A DNA stretch of 6,973 nucleotides from Candidatus Pacearchaeota archaeon (GTDB taxonomy: Archaea; Nanobdellota; Nanobdellia; Pacearchaeales; UBA284). The translations under genes and the position numbers were made by a program. The notes below the pieces were generated by a model. It searched no databases. It worked only from the letters and a program-made list of their open reading frames with translations, and had not been told where the DNA came from. Shown here one piece after another: positions 1 through 6,402 of the stretch. Where the stretch lies: assembly GCA_023511755.1 (NCBI GenBank), contig JAIMAW010000023.1, positions 1-6,973 of the forward strand, given 5' to 3'. Positions within the stretch are counted from its first letter, which is position 1. Every line of letters starts with the position of its first letter.

Positions 1-90
1 AAACAAGGCTTCGAGGTATTGAAACAAAAAACGGGGAAAAACTTAATTCTGCTTCTCAGAAAGGAAAGAAAGCATAGAAAAATTTTATAA
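1..90 (+). CDS. Possible C-terminal tail of an upstream gene (partial, uncertain)
   Basis: Frame 1 is open from the window edge to a TAA at 88-90 and gives 29 residues ending in RKERKHRKIL. A stretch reading GFEVLKQKTGKNLILLLRK would fit the last two beta strands of a Rossmann-type protein such as a methyltransferase, but it is too short to identify. Frame 3 is also open from the edge, to a TAG at 75-77, and gives a lysine-rich tail with no recognisable fold. Only one can be real. Frame 1 would end inside the alaS TATA box; frame 3 would end just before it. The gene body lies outside the window, so the function is unknown. Confidence 0.35.
   Translation, partial: KQGFEVLKQKTGKNLILLLRKERKHRKIL
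83..90 (+). promoter_or_regulatory. TATA box of alaS
   Basis: TTTTATAA lies in an A-rich context and is centred 26.5 nt upstream of the alaS ATG at 113. That matches the usual distance between an archaeal TATA box and the transcription start, so the mRNA should begin at or within a base or two of the ATG. The stretch between box and ATG (gtctaaataaacaataaag) has no Shine-Dalgarno sequence, which agrees with a leaderless transcript. Confidence 0.65.
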
Positions 91-112
91 GTCTAAATAA
101 ACAATAAAGATT

Positions 113-1882
113 ATGACAATAACATCGGAAGAGCTGAAAAGAAAATACATTGAATTTTTCAAGGAGAAAGGACATAAAGAAATAGTAAACTCGAGTCTCG
201 TTCCAGAAAACGATCCAACAGTGCTCTTTACTACAGCTGGAATGCACCCTCTTGTGCCTTTTTTGTTAGGCGAGAAACATCCTCGAGGCAAAAGACTTGT
301 TAATTGCCAAAGGTGCCTTCGTACTACTGATATTGACAAAGTAGGCAACGAAATGCATCTCTCGTTTTTTGAAATGTTGGGCAACTGGAGTCTAGGTGAT
401 TATTGGAAAAAAGAAGCAATAACATGGAGCTACGAGTTTTTGACGAAAGTTCTGAAAATTGATCCAAGCAAGTTACATGTTACTTGTTTTGCTGGCGACA
501 AAGATGCGCTAAGAGACGAGGAAGTAGCAAAAGCTTGGATTGCTCTGGGCATACCGAAAGAGAGAATTTATTTTTTGCCTAAAGAAGACAACTGGTGGGG
601 GCCTGCAGGAACAACGGGCCCTTGTGGTCCTTGCACCGAAATGTTTATTGATACAGGAAAAAAACCTTGCTCAAAAGAGTGCAAGCCCGGCTGTTCTTGC
701 GGTAAGTATTTTGAAATTTGGAATGATGTTTTTATGGAATACAACAAGACAAAAGAAGGCAAGTTCAAGCCACTGACACAAAAAAATGTTGATACTGGGA
801 TGGGGGTTGAAAGAACCGTGGCAATGTTGCAAGGCAAGAAAAGCGTCTATGAAATTGAAACTATGGCGCCAATAATGGAAAAAATAAAAAGCCTGACAAA
901 AATTAGTAAACCTAATGAACAGCAAACTCGCTCTCTTAGAATTATTACAGATCATTTGCGGGCGGCTGTATTTATCCTTGGCGATGAAAAAGCCATTGTT
1001 CCAAACAACAAAGATCAGGGCTATGTTCTAAGAAGATTCATAAGAAGAGCTGTGAGACACGGCAAGCTTCTTGGCATCAACGAGAATTTTACAGAAGAAA
1101 TAGCCAAAGTTATTATCGAAATTAATGAAAAAAACTATCCATTACTGAAACAAAAACAATCATTCATTCTGGAAGAACTAAAAAAAGAAGAAGAAAAGTT
1201 TCGCAAGACTCTAGAAAAAGGCCTGAACCAGTTCAAGAAGTTCGCGCAAAACAAGAAAATTGAAGGCAAGGACGCTTTCTTGTTGTTCCAGAGTTATGGT
1301 TTCCCTATTGAAATTACGAAAGAATTGTGCGATGAGCAAGGAATTCCTTTAGATGAGACGGGCTTCTACGAAGAGTTCCAAAAACATCAAGAAATAAGTC
1401 GTGTTGGCGCTGAAAAGAAATTCAAGGCAGGTCTAGCAGATACAACAAGAGAAACAACAAGATTGCACAGCGCTTGTCACTTGTTACTTTATGCCTTGAG
1501 AAAGGTTCTTGGCAAGGATATAATGCAAAAAGGTTCAAATATCACAGCAGAGCGCATCAGATTTGATTTTAACTTTGATAGAAAGTTAACTGATGAAGAA
1601 ATAAGGCAAGTCGAAAATATCGTTAATGATATAATCGCTAAAGGAATTAAGGTTGAAAGGAAAGAAATGCCTGTTAGCGAGGCAAAAAAAATCGCGAAAA
1701 GCGAGTTTGAATACAAAACAGATGTTGTCTCGGTTTACTTCATTGGCCCTTCAATAGAAATTTGTGCCGGGCCCCATGTTTCTAACACTAAAGAAATTGG
1801 TGAAGGTAACAAAAAGTTCAAAATCATTGAGCAAGAAAGTGTTGCTGGTGGTGTGAGAAGGGTTAAGGCAAAATTAATTTAA
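113..1882 (+). CDS. alaS: Alanyl-tRNA synthetase, short form lacking the C-Ala domain
   Basis: A cytoplasmic class II synthetase that attaches alanine to tRNA-Ala and clears mischarged Ser/Gly-tRNA. The aminoacylation core spans about residues 1-250: the motif 1 region DPTVLFTTAGM (34-44) and motif 2 FFEMLGNWSLGDYW (85-98). The GYVLRRFIRRAVRHG block (303-317) marks the tRNA-recognition region. The editing domain (about 441-589) has the zinc ligands HSACH (His452, His456) and CAGPH (Cys551, His555), then SVAGGVRRVKA. The protein stops there at 589 residues; typical AlaRS has about 870-900, so the coiled/oligomerisation and DHHA1/C-Ala region is absent. A four-cysteine insert (Cys186, 190, 194, 196) and the phrases GMHPLVPFLLGEKHP and NVDTGMGVERT resemble bacterial, particularly CPR, AlaRS rather than archaeal ones. 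The ATG at 113 is supported by the TATA box 26 nt upstream. The ending looks like a clean domain boundary, not a frameshift. Confidence 0.95.
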   Translation: MTITSEELKRKYIEFFKEKGHKEIVNSSLVPENDPTVLFTTAGMHPLVPFLLGEKHPRGKRLVNCQRCLRTTDIDKVGNEMHLSFFEMLGNWSLGDYWKKEAITWSYEFLTKVLKIDPSKLHVTCFAGDKDALRDEEVAKAWIALGIPKERIYFLPKEDNWWGPAGTTGPCGPCTEMFIDTGKKPCSKECKPGCSCGKYFEIWNDVFMEYNKTKEGKFKPLTQKNVDTGMGVERTVAMLQGKKSVYEIETMAPIMEKIKSLTKISKPNEQQTRSLRIITDHLRAAVFILGDEKAIVPNNKDQGYVLRRFIRRAVRHGKLLGINENFTEEIAKVIIEINEKNYPLLKQKQSFILEELKKEEEKFRKTLEKGLNQFKKFAQNKKIEGKDAFLLFQSYGFPIEITKELCDEQGIPLDETGFYEEFQKHQEISRVGAEKKFKAGLADTTRETTRLHSACHLLLYALRKVLGKDIMQKGSNITAERIRFDFNFDRKLTDEEIRQVENIVNDIIAKGIKVERKEMPVSEAKKIAKSEFEYKTDVVSVYFIGPSIEICAGPHVSNTKEIGEGNKKFKIIEQESVAGGVRRVKAKLI

Positions 1883-1892
1883 ATTTTAATCC

Positions 1893-1902
1893 TTTTTTCT
1901 TG
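1893..1902 (+). terminator. T-rich transcription terminator after alaS
   Basis: Eleven bases after the alaS stop the plus strand reads TTTTTTCTT, a run of the kind at which archaeal RNA polymerase stops without needing a hairpin. It sits in the 33-bp gap between two convergent genes. No comparable T-run is seen on the minus strand just after the facing gene. Confidence 0.4.
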
Positions 1903-1915
1903 ATTACTCTCGTGT

Positions 1916-2266
1916 CTATTTTCTTTCTAACACATCTAAAGCATTAACAATTTTTCCATTTAATTTTATGTTATCGATAACCTTGACAATATTAGGGTGG
2001 TAACCAATATCGCTGGCACAAACAAGTTCTTTTTTGTTTGGATCCCCTTTTGACAAGTTGATTAAAGTGCATATAGAGTTATCATCAATTTCGTTTCCAT
2101 TTTTGAGTATTTTGATAACTCTTTTCTCTTGGAAATCCCCATTCTTGTACAAGACTTCAATAACATATCTGGTATTGCCTTCGCCGATGACTTCGAGAGG
2201 CGTATAGCCTTTTTCTTGCAGTGTATTCCATTCTTCTTTTGTTAAGATTTTTTCTATTCCTTTCAT
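1916..2266 (-). CDS. Kinase N-lobe-only protein, second gene of an AbrB-like operon
   Basis: This 116-residue protein reads as the small lobe of a Ser/Thr-type protein kinase and nothing more. A short helical N-terminus (about 1-20) precedes a glycine-loop-like strand YTPLEVIGEGNTRYVIEVLY (21-40), a beta-3 strand RVIKILK with the expected ATP-binding lysine (Lys52), a likely alpha-C glutamate (Glu80), the phrase GYHPNIVKVID (88-98) and a final strand NALDVLERK that would lead into the hinge. It then stops. The catalytic HRD and DFG motifs and the whole C-lobe are missing, and none of the frames after the stop continues the fold. The ATG overlaps the stop of the upstream AbrB-like gene (ATGA, 2263-2266) and has a strong Shine-Dalgarno, so it appears to be expressed on purpose. 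It could be a kinase-derived regulator or antitoxin/toxin partner, or a truncated remnant. As seen it cannot be an active kinase alone. Confidence 0.75.
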   Translation of the reverse strand: MKGIEKILTKEEWNTLQEKGYTPLEVIGEGNTRYVIEVLYKNGDFQEKRVIKILKNGNEIDDNSICTLINLSKGDPNKKELVCASDIGYHPNIVKVIDNIKLNGKIVNALDVLERK

Positions 2267-2442
2267 TTTTCAGCCTCCTTTATCACATCTATTTTAAGCT
2301 GGACTATTGTGTTTGGCTTGAGCTCTTGCTCTAGAATTCTTGGCACGACAATGATGGCCTGAGAGCCGTGTTTTGCGATTTTTTTAGTTAACACAAACGA
2401 CTTGCCATTGCCATTAGCTTTGTTATTTTTAACCTTAGCCAT
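2263..2442 (-). CDS. AbrB/SpoVT-like small DNA-binding protein
   Basis: This 59-residue protein has a basic, glycine/asparagine-rich N-terminus (MAKVKNNKANGNGKS) and then one short domain, about residues 15-54. The domain follows the swapped-hairpin AbrB/MazE pattern: a strand with KKIAKHGS, a strand AIIVVPRILEQEL, then LKPNTIVQLKIDVI. Such proteins dimerise, bind DNA and often act as autoregulating antitoxins or small transcription regulators. I chose the ATG at 2442. An in-frame GTG at 2484 would add 14 residues outside the domain, but it lies only about 6 nt from the centre of a TATA-like box and has no ribosome-binding site. The stop overlaps the next gene's start by four bases, so the two form an operon. 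Assignment rests on pattern only; a short SpoVT-like domain of another subfamily is possible. Confidence 0.7.
   Translation of the reverse strand: MAKVKNNKANGNGKSFVLTKKIAKHGSQAIIVVPRILEQELKPNTIVQLKIDVIKEAEK
2274..2280 (-). promoter_or_regulatory. Strong Shine-Dalgarno for the kinase N-lobe gene
   Basis: On the minus strand AAGGAGG precedes the ATG at 2266 by a 7-nt spacer. It lies inside the last codons of the AbrB-like gene. It is the only strong ribosome-binding site in the window and it fixes the start of the downstream gene. It also implies that the second cistron is translated from a polycistronic message, probably coupled to the first. Confidence 0.75.
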
Positions 2443-2455
2443 TTTGGATTTTATG

Positions 2456-2533
2456 TATAATTTATACCTATCGGAAGAAACCACAGTTTATAAATCTTTC
2501 TTTTTGTTACTATTTTAAAGTTACACTTTTATA
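2456..2533 (-). promoter_or_regulatory. Cluster of TATA-like boxes upstream of the AbrB-like operon
   Basis: Three AT-rich boxes read towards the operon on the minus strand: TATAAAA (2527-2533), TTTATAAA (2487-2494) and TATAAATTATA (2456-2466). The nearest is only about 20 nt from the ATG, short for a leaderless start. The middle one would give a start near 2465 and a leader of roughly 23 nt. Which is used cannot be decided by eye. Multiple or overlapping boxes would suit an autoregulated operon, but this is inference and AT-rich DNA gives such boxes by chance. Confidence 0.35.
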
Positions 2534-2587
2534 GAATCAAGAGATGTGTTGGCTTAACTTTTCTAGAATGATCCGACAAGAAGAGGG

Positions 2588-2872
2588 CTATTTATTTTTA
2601 CTAATCGAATCAATAATTTCAGAACTTTGGTTCATTACCAGTTGCATGATTTCTTTATCTTTCGCCTCTGGATTTTTTTCTTTGTAATTTAAAGCTAGGG
2701 ATGCGGAAGCAATAGCGCCTATTTTGGCTTCGCCTTTTGCTTTGATATTTTTCATTACATGTTGTAATATTTCTTCTGTGCTTGAATATGGCCTCTTTTC
2801 TTTATACTCAAGAACTTCATTAACTGCCATAACCATTGCAAGTTTAACCTGCGGTTTTATTTTATCTGCCAT
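2588..2872 (-). CDS. Small all-helical protein with two tandem repeats, function unknown
   Basis: The 94-residue product has no signal peptide, membrane segment or cysteine. It consists of two related units of 33 residues with a 40-residue offset: residues 10-42 and 50-82. About 12 of 33 positions are identical, including a central YKEK-P block and a later E-I-Q-VM block. Each unit looks like two amphipathic helices joined by a polar turn, so the protein probably folds as a compact helical bundle or repeat module. I do not recognise the family and assign no function. I chose the ATG at 2872 over an upstream in-frame TTG (2890) because a TATA-like box is centred 26.5 nt before it. It lies 55 bp downstream of leuS on the same strand but appears to have its own promoter. 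The 145 bp between it and the AbrB-like gene hold only the promoter-like boxes described there. Confidence 0.75.
   Translation of the reverse strand: MADKIKPQVKLAMVMAVNEVLEYKEKRPYSSTEEILQHVMKNIKAKGEAKIGAIASASLALNYKEKNPEAKDKEIMQLVMNQSSEIIDSISKNK
2627..2725 (-). repeat. Second copy of the internal protein repeat
   Basis: Codons 50-82 of the small helical protein, aligned to codons 10-42 without gaps. It is richer in alanine and serine in its first helix than the first copy. The central YKEKNP and the EIMQLVM block carry most of the identity. Confidence 0.6.
2747..2845 (-). repeat. First copy of the internal protein repeat
   Basis: Codons 10-42 of the small helical protein. Positions shared with the second copy include the starting Lys, a central YKEK followed by Pro two residues later, and the E-I-x-Q-x-V-M pattern near the end. 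The similarity is seen at protein level; the DNA copies have diverged. Confidence 0.6.
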
Positions 2873-2893
2873 AATTAGACTCAAACTCAAAAG

Positions 2894-2903
2894 TTTTTAA
2901 AAA
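2894..2903 (-). promoter_or_regulatory. TATA box of the repeat-protein gene
   Basis: The minus strand reads TTTTTAAAAA, centred 26.5 nt before the ATG at 2872, with no Shine-Dalgarno in between. This spacing predicts a leaderless transcript and supports the ATG over the upstream TTG. The box sits in the 55-bp gap after leuS, so its T-run may also help to end the leuS transcript. Confidence 0.55.
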
Positions 2904-2927
2904 TTATTGTGAATAAGAATAATAAAC

Positions 2928-5396
2928 TTACTCTATATAGAGCGCGGGCTTGCCCGGCTTTGCCCTGCTTGCCTTGTTCTGGGGATCATAAGCTGCTTTG
3001 TTGTTCGCCATTATTTGAACCTTACACGAGAATGCTTTTTCAAGTTCTTTTGAATCATATAATGAAATTTCCTTAGGGATAACATAGATGTAGATTGCTT
3101 TGGGCTTCTTGTTTACTATCTTTATGATATGATTAATATCTTGTTTAAGCTGCCCAAGAGCCTTGTCTTGCTGCTCGAACTCTGGCTTGATCTTATTTTC
3201 ATCGGCTTTTGGCCATTGTGCGGTTGAAATAAAGGTTTTATTGCCTAGCCTATGCCAAAGTTCCTCGCAAATGTGTGGACAGAATAATGAAAAAAGTTTA
3301 AGAAAACCTTCAATAACCTCTTTGCTTTCTTCTTCTCCAAGCGATTCAAACAACTCACGGAGCTTGATTATCGCCAAGTTATATCGAAAGTTCTCAATGT
3401 CATCTGTAAACTCCTTGACTGTTTTGTTGAATTTGCTCTCTATTTTTGCGCTGCTTTTGCCTTTCTTTACTTTATTAAAGTAATTCACAACTCGAAGGAT
3501 AAATCTGAAGCTACCTTCTATGGCTTCATCATTCCAGTTAGTATCTTTATCTGGAGAAGCCTGCGAGACAAGATAAAATCTTAATGTATCCGCGCTGTAT
3601 TTCTTAATCATATCTAAAGGATTTACTACGTTTCCTCTTGACTTCGACATTACAAAGCCATCAGAACCGTGCAACATGCCTTGGTTAAAAAGTCTAGGGA
3701 AAGGCTCATCTATCTTTAACATTTTCATGTCTCTCAAGGCTTTGGTAAAGAAGCGGGCATAGATGAGATGCATTGTGGCATGCTCTGCTCCACCGATATA
3801 AACATCAACAGGATTCCAATATTCTACTTTTTCCTTGATAAATGGCGCTTTATTGTTCTTGTTGTCACAATATCTCAAGAAATACCAGCTTGAATCAAAG
3901 AAAGTATCCATTGTGTCGGTTTCTCTGCGCGCCTTGCCCTTGCATTTAGGGCATCGAGTTTCTACAAATGCCTTGTTTGTAGCAAGAGGATTGCCCTTGC
4001 CAAATTCTACTTTTTCAGGCAATAACACTGGTAGCTCACTTTCAGAAACAGGAACAATGCCACATTTGTCACAATAAACTATAGGAATGGGCGTGCCCCA
4101 ATATCTCTGGCGAGAAACAAGCCAGTCCCGGAGTTTGTAATTAATTGTTTTCTTGCCAAGCTTTTGCTTTTCAATAAAATCTGAAATTTTTTCTATCGCG
4201 ATTTTGCTGTCGATGCCATCAAATTTGCTAGAATTTACAAGAATTCCTTCTTCGACAAATGCCTCGCGCATTGTTTTAGCATCAAGTTTTTTATCTTTTG
4301 GTTGTATCACGACTTTTATTGGAAGTTTGTATTTCTTAGCGAACTCGAAATCTCTTTGATCGTGGGCGGGAACAGCCATAACCATGCCAGAGCCATATTC
4401 GGCAAGAACGAAATTGCCTATATAAACAGGAACTTTTTCTTTTGTAATGGGGTTTATTGCATAGCTTCCTGTGAAAACACCTTCTTTTTCCATTTCCTCA
4501 AGCTCTTTCTCTGAAACTGATTTTAATTTTTTTAAGAATGCCTCGACTTGGGGCTTTTGCTTTGCGGTTACAAGTTCCATGAGCTTAGGGTGCTGTGCGC
4601 TTATAACCATGAATGTTACGCCGTATATTGTATCTGGCCTTGTAGTGAAAATTGGCCAGGGCTTTCCATTTATTGTAAAGTTGATATTGATACCATGGCT
4701 TTTGCCAATCCAATTTTCCTGCATGAGTTTTATTCTTTCTGGCCAATTTAATTTTGACAAATCTCTTAAAAGCTCATCAGCATACTCTGTGGTTTTGATA
4801 AACCATTGCTCTAAGTGCTTAATTTCAACATCTGTATCTTCATGGCGCCAGCATTTGCCAGAATGAACTTGCTCATTAGCTAAAACTGTTTGACATTTGG
4901 GGCACCAGTTAACAGCCGATTTTTTTCTATAAACTAGGCCTTTTTCATAAAGCTTGAGAAAGAAAAACTGGTTCCATTTGTAATATTCAGGATCTTTTGT
5001 TATAACCAGTCTATCCCAGTCATAACTCAGGCCCAACTTATGCTGTTGCTCAATGAAATTCTTTATTGCTCTGTCTGTGTAAATTTTAGGGTGAATCCCT
5101 GCTTTGATTGCTGCGTTTTCTGCAGGCAAACCAAAAGAGTCATAACCCATCGGATATAAGACATTAAAACCTTGCATTCTCTTGAAGCGAGCATAAACAT
5201 CTCCAATTGTGTAATTGAAAGCATGCCCCATGTGCAAGCCTTCGCCGCTCGGATAAGGAAACATCTCAAGACAATAAAATTTTTTCTTGCTTTTGTCTTC
5301 CTTTACCCGAAAAATCTTCGCTTTTTCCCATTCTTGCTGCCACTTTTTTTCTATCTCTAAAAAACCAACCAATCCATTCTCTTTTTTCTTGGGCAT
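2928..5396 (-). CDS. leuS: Leucyl-tRNA synthetase, bacterial type, reduced
   Basis: A cytoplasmic class I synthetase that charges tRNA-Leu and hydrolyses mischarged product. The HIGH motif is HMGH (55-58) within a bacterial-style PYPSGEGLHMGHAFNYTIGD; the KMSKS loop is VMSKS (582-586). The first zinc site is CPKC (165-168) with Cys182 and His185. The CP1 editing domain has the threonine-rich TTRPDT (251-256) and VPAHDQRDFEF (342-352), whose Asp346 fits the conserved amino-acid-binding aspartate. A second cysteine pair set (442/445 and 482/485) and WNPVDVYIGGAEHA follow, then the anticodon-binding helices (about 650-730). At 822 residues it is somewhat shorter than usual (about 860). The leucine-specific insertion expected just before KMSKS is missing: FNQGMLHGSDGF leads straight into VMSKS. 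The last ~60 residues, ending in RAKPGKPALYIE, look more like an archaeal/CPR tail than the classic bacterial one. The start is supported by a TATA box 25.5 nt upstream. Confidence 0.96.
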   Translation of the reverse strand: MPKKKENGLVGFLEIEKKWQQEWEKAKIFRVKEDKSKKKFYCLEMFPYPSGEGLHMGHAFNYTIGDVYARFKRMQGFNVLYPMGYDSFGLPAENAAIKAGIHPKIYTDRAIKNFIEQQHKLGLSYDWDRLVITKDPEYYKWNQFFFLKLYEKGLVYRKKSAVNWCPKCQTVLANEQVHSGKCWRHEDTDVEIKHLEQWFIKTTEYADELLRDLSKLNWPERIKLMQENWIGKSHGININFTINGKPWPIFTTRPDTIYGVTFMVISAQHPKLMELVTAKQKPQVEAFLKKLKSVSEKELEEMEKEGVFTGSYAINPITKEKVPVYIGNFVLAEYGSGMVMAVPAHDQRDFEFAKKYKLPIKVVIQPKDKKLDAKTMREAFVEEGILVNSSKFDGIDSKIAIEKISDFIEKQKLGKKTINYKLRDWLVSRQRYWGTPIPIVYCDKCGIVPVSESELPVLLPEKVEFGKGNPLATNKAFVETRCPKCKGKARRETDTMDTFFDSSWYFLRYCDNKNNKAPFIKEKVEYWNPVDVYIGGAEHATMHLIYARFFTKALRDMKMLKIDEPFPRLFNQGMLHGSDGFVMSKSRGNVVNPLDMIKKYSADTLRFYLVSQASPDKDTNWNDEAIEGSFRFILRVVNYFNKVKKGKSSAKIESKFNKTVKEFTDDIENFRYNLAIIKLRELFESLGEEESKEVIEGFLKLFSLFCPHICEELWHRLGNKTFISTAQWPKADENKIKPEFEQQDKALGQLKQDINHIIKIVNKKPKAIYIYVIPKEISLYDSKELEKAFSCKVQIMANNKAAYDPQNKASRAKPGKPALYIE

Positions 5397-5417
5397 AGTT
5401 AGGATAAGAAAATAGAA

Positions 5418-5425
5418 TTTTTAAA
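5418..5425 (-). promoter_or_regulatory. TATA box of leuS
   Basis: The minus strand reads TTTAAAAA, centred 25.5 nt before the leuS ATG at 5396. The intervening bases are T-rich with no Shine-Dalgarno, consistent with leaderless transcription. The 55-bp gap to sppA upstream holds this box, so leuS probably does not depend on sppA readthrough. Confidence 0.55.
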
Positions 5426-5451
5426 TCTTAAGTAATGACCGGCAGCTATAG

Positions 5452-6381
5452 TTAAGTTACTATCTCCATGCTGGAAATAAGGTTCTTGTCAACCAAACTA
5501 GCACCAATGCCGCGGCCGAGCCAAAAGTTTGCTTGGGAGTGTACTTCGGCTAGCTTCTCAAAAAAACTTTTTGGCTTTTTGTATTCCTTTAAATTTGCCT
5601 TTATATTCAGTTTTTTTTCTATGTAATCAATAGCCTCTTCTCTTGAGCCAATGGCATCAACAAGCCCTAGCTCTTTGGCTTCTGTGCCCAAATAGAACAT
5701 GCCATTAGCAAGTTCCTCCACTTGTTTTTCAGTTAAACCACGGTTTTTTGTTACCTCCATAATAAATGTTTCGTGAATTGACTCTAGTTTTTTAAGAATT
5801 ATTTCACGCTCTTCGTTTGTTAGCTCACGGAAAGGACTCATAGTCTCTTTGTACTTGCCTGTAGTTAGGTTTACATAAGTTATGTTGAATCTCTCTAGCA
5901 AGCCACTTATTTCTAGATAGGAAGCTGTAACCCCGATTGAGCCAGTTATGCTTAGTGGATGGGCAAGAACATAATCGCAAGAACTCGCTATCCAGTATGC
6001 GCCGCTAGTTCCTTGTTCCCTTATAACAGCAACCGTTAACTTTTCCTTCTTCGCTTTCTTTATAGCTTGAGCAATTTCGCTTGAAGCTACGGCGCTACCG
6101 CCTGGCGAATTAATTTCAAAAATTATCGCTTTAATGTTCTTGTTCTTTGTCGCATCTTCGATGTTTTTAATAATCTCTTCTGAAGAGACATACTCATAAG
6201 GCAACAGCCTTTCTTCTTCGGTTGTAAGAATAACCCCATTTAAAGGTATCCTGCCTACATTGTAAAATGAGGGAAAGGGGGGCAAGACAAGAATTAAAAA
6301 AAACAGAAGAATTACCAAAACTATAGCAAAGATTACCCAACCATAGCAGTGCTTACCTCTTTCTTTTGCTATTCTTTTCAT
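5452..6381 (-). CDS. sppA: Signal peptide peptidase SppA, membrane-anchored Ser/Lys protease
   Basis: This 309-residue S49-family protease cleaves leftover signal peptides and other membrane-associated peptides. A basic N-terminus (MKRIAKERGK) precedes one transmembrane helix (about 14-34), which predicts an N-in, catalytic-domain-out anchor. The crotonase-like protease domain follows: FEINSPGG (88-95), the nucleophile Ser126 in GTSGAYWIA, the SITGSIGV block (144-151), and the general-base lysine, most likely Lys178 in TGKYKETMSPF. The 52-residue Ser-to-Lys spacing matches that of short Bacillus-type SppA. The region FYLGTEAKELGLVDAIG (229-245) is the usual family ending of the core. This is the short, single-domain form, not the ~600-residue E. 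coli duplicated form. It is transcribed divergently from the GGDEF-like gene and in the same direction as leuS. The ATG at 6381 is supported by a TATA box 25.5 nt upstream. All key residues are present, so it should be active. Confidence 0.95.
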   Translation of the reverse strand: MKRIAKERGKHCYGWVIFAIVLVILLFFLILVLPPFPSFYNVGRIPLNGVILTTEEERLLPYEYVSSEEIIKNIEDATKNKNIKAIIFEINSPGGSAVASSEIAQAIKKAKKEKLTVAVIREQGTSGAYWIASSCDYVLAHPLSITGSIGVTASYLEISGLLERFNITYVNLTTGKYKETMSPFRELTNEEREIILKKLESIHETFIMEVTKNRGLTEKQVEELANGMFYLGTEAKELGLVDAIGSREEAIDYIEKKLNIKANLKEYKKPKSFFEKLAEVHSQANFWLGRGIGASLVDKNLISSMEIVT

Positions 6382-6402
6382 AATCCCCCAAGGAAAGCAA
6401 GA

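Noticed and set aside
1883..1915. Continuation of the kinase C-lobe past the stop codon in another frame
   Set aside because: All frames beyond the stop meet further stops or give no HRD/DFG-like sequence, so a simple frameshift does not explain the missing lobe.
2443..2484. Extension of the AbrB-like gene to the in-frame GTG at 2484
   Set aside because: The added residues (VSSDRYKLYIKSK) lie outside the domain, and a TATA-like box ends three bases before the GTG, leaving no room for a transcript start.
2505..2535. Near-direct repeat GTTAC-TATTTTA / GTTAC-ACTTTTATA
   Set aside because: Too short and imperfect for an attachment site or operator in AT-rich intergenic DNA.
2931..2942. Perfect 12-bp palindrome CTCTATATAGAG at the leuS 3' end
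   Set aside because: It encodes the last codons Leu-Tyr-Ile-Glu, has no loop and is only weakly followed by a T-run, so it is probably coincidental rather than a terminator or operator.
4471..4866. Plus-strand open frame of 131 codons inside leuS
   Set aside because: It is antisense to the conserved LeuRS editing region and its protein looks like a random cysteine/serine-rich shadow.
5397..5451. Equal 55-bp gaps sppA-leuS and leuS-repeat gene
   Set aside because: The sequences of the two gaps are not alike beyond each having a TATA-like box, so the equal length is likely chance.
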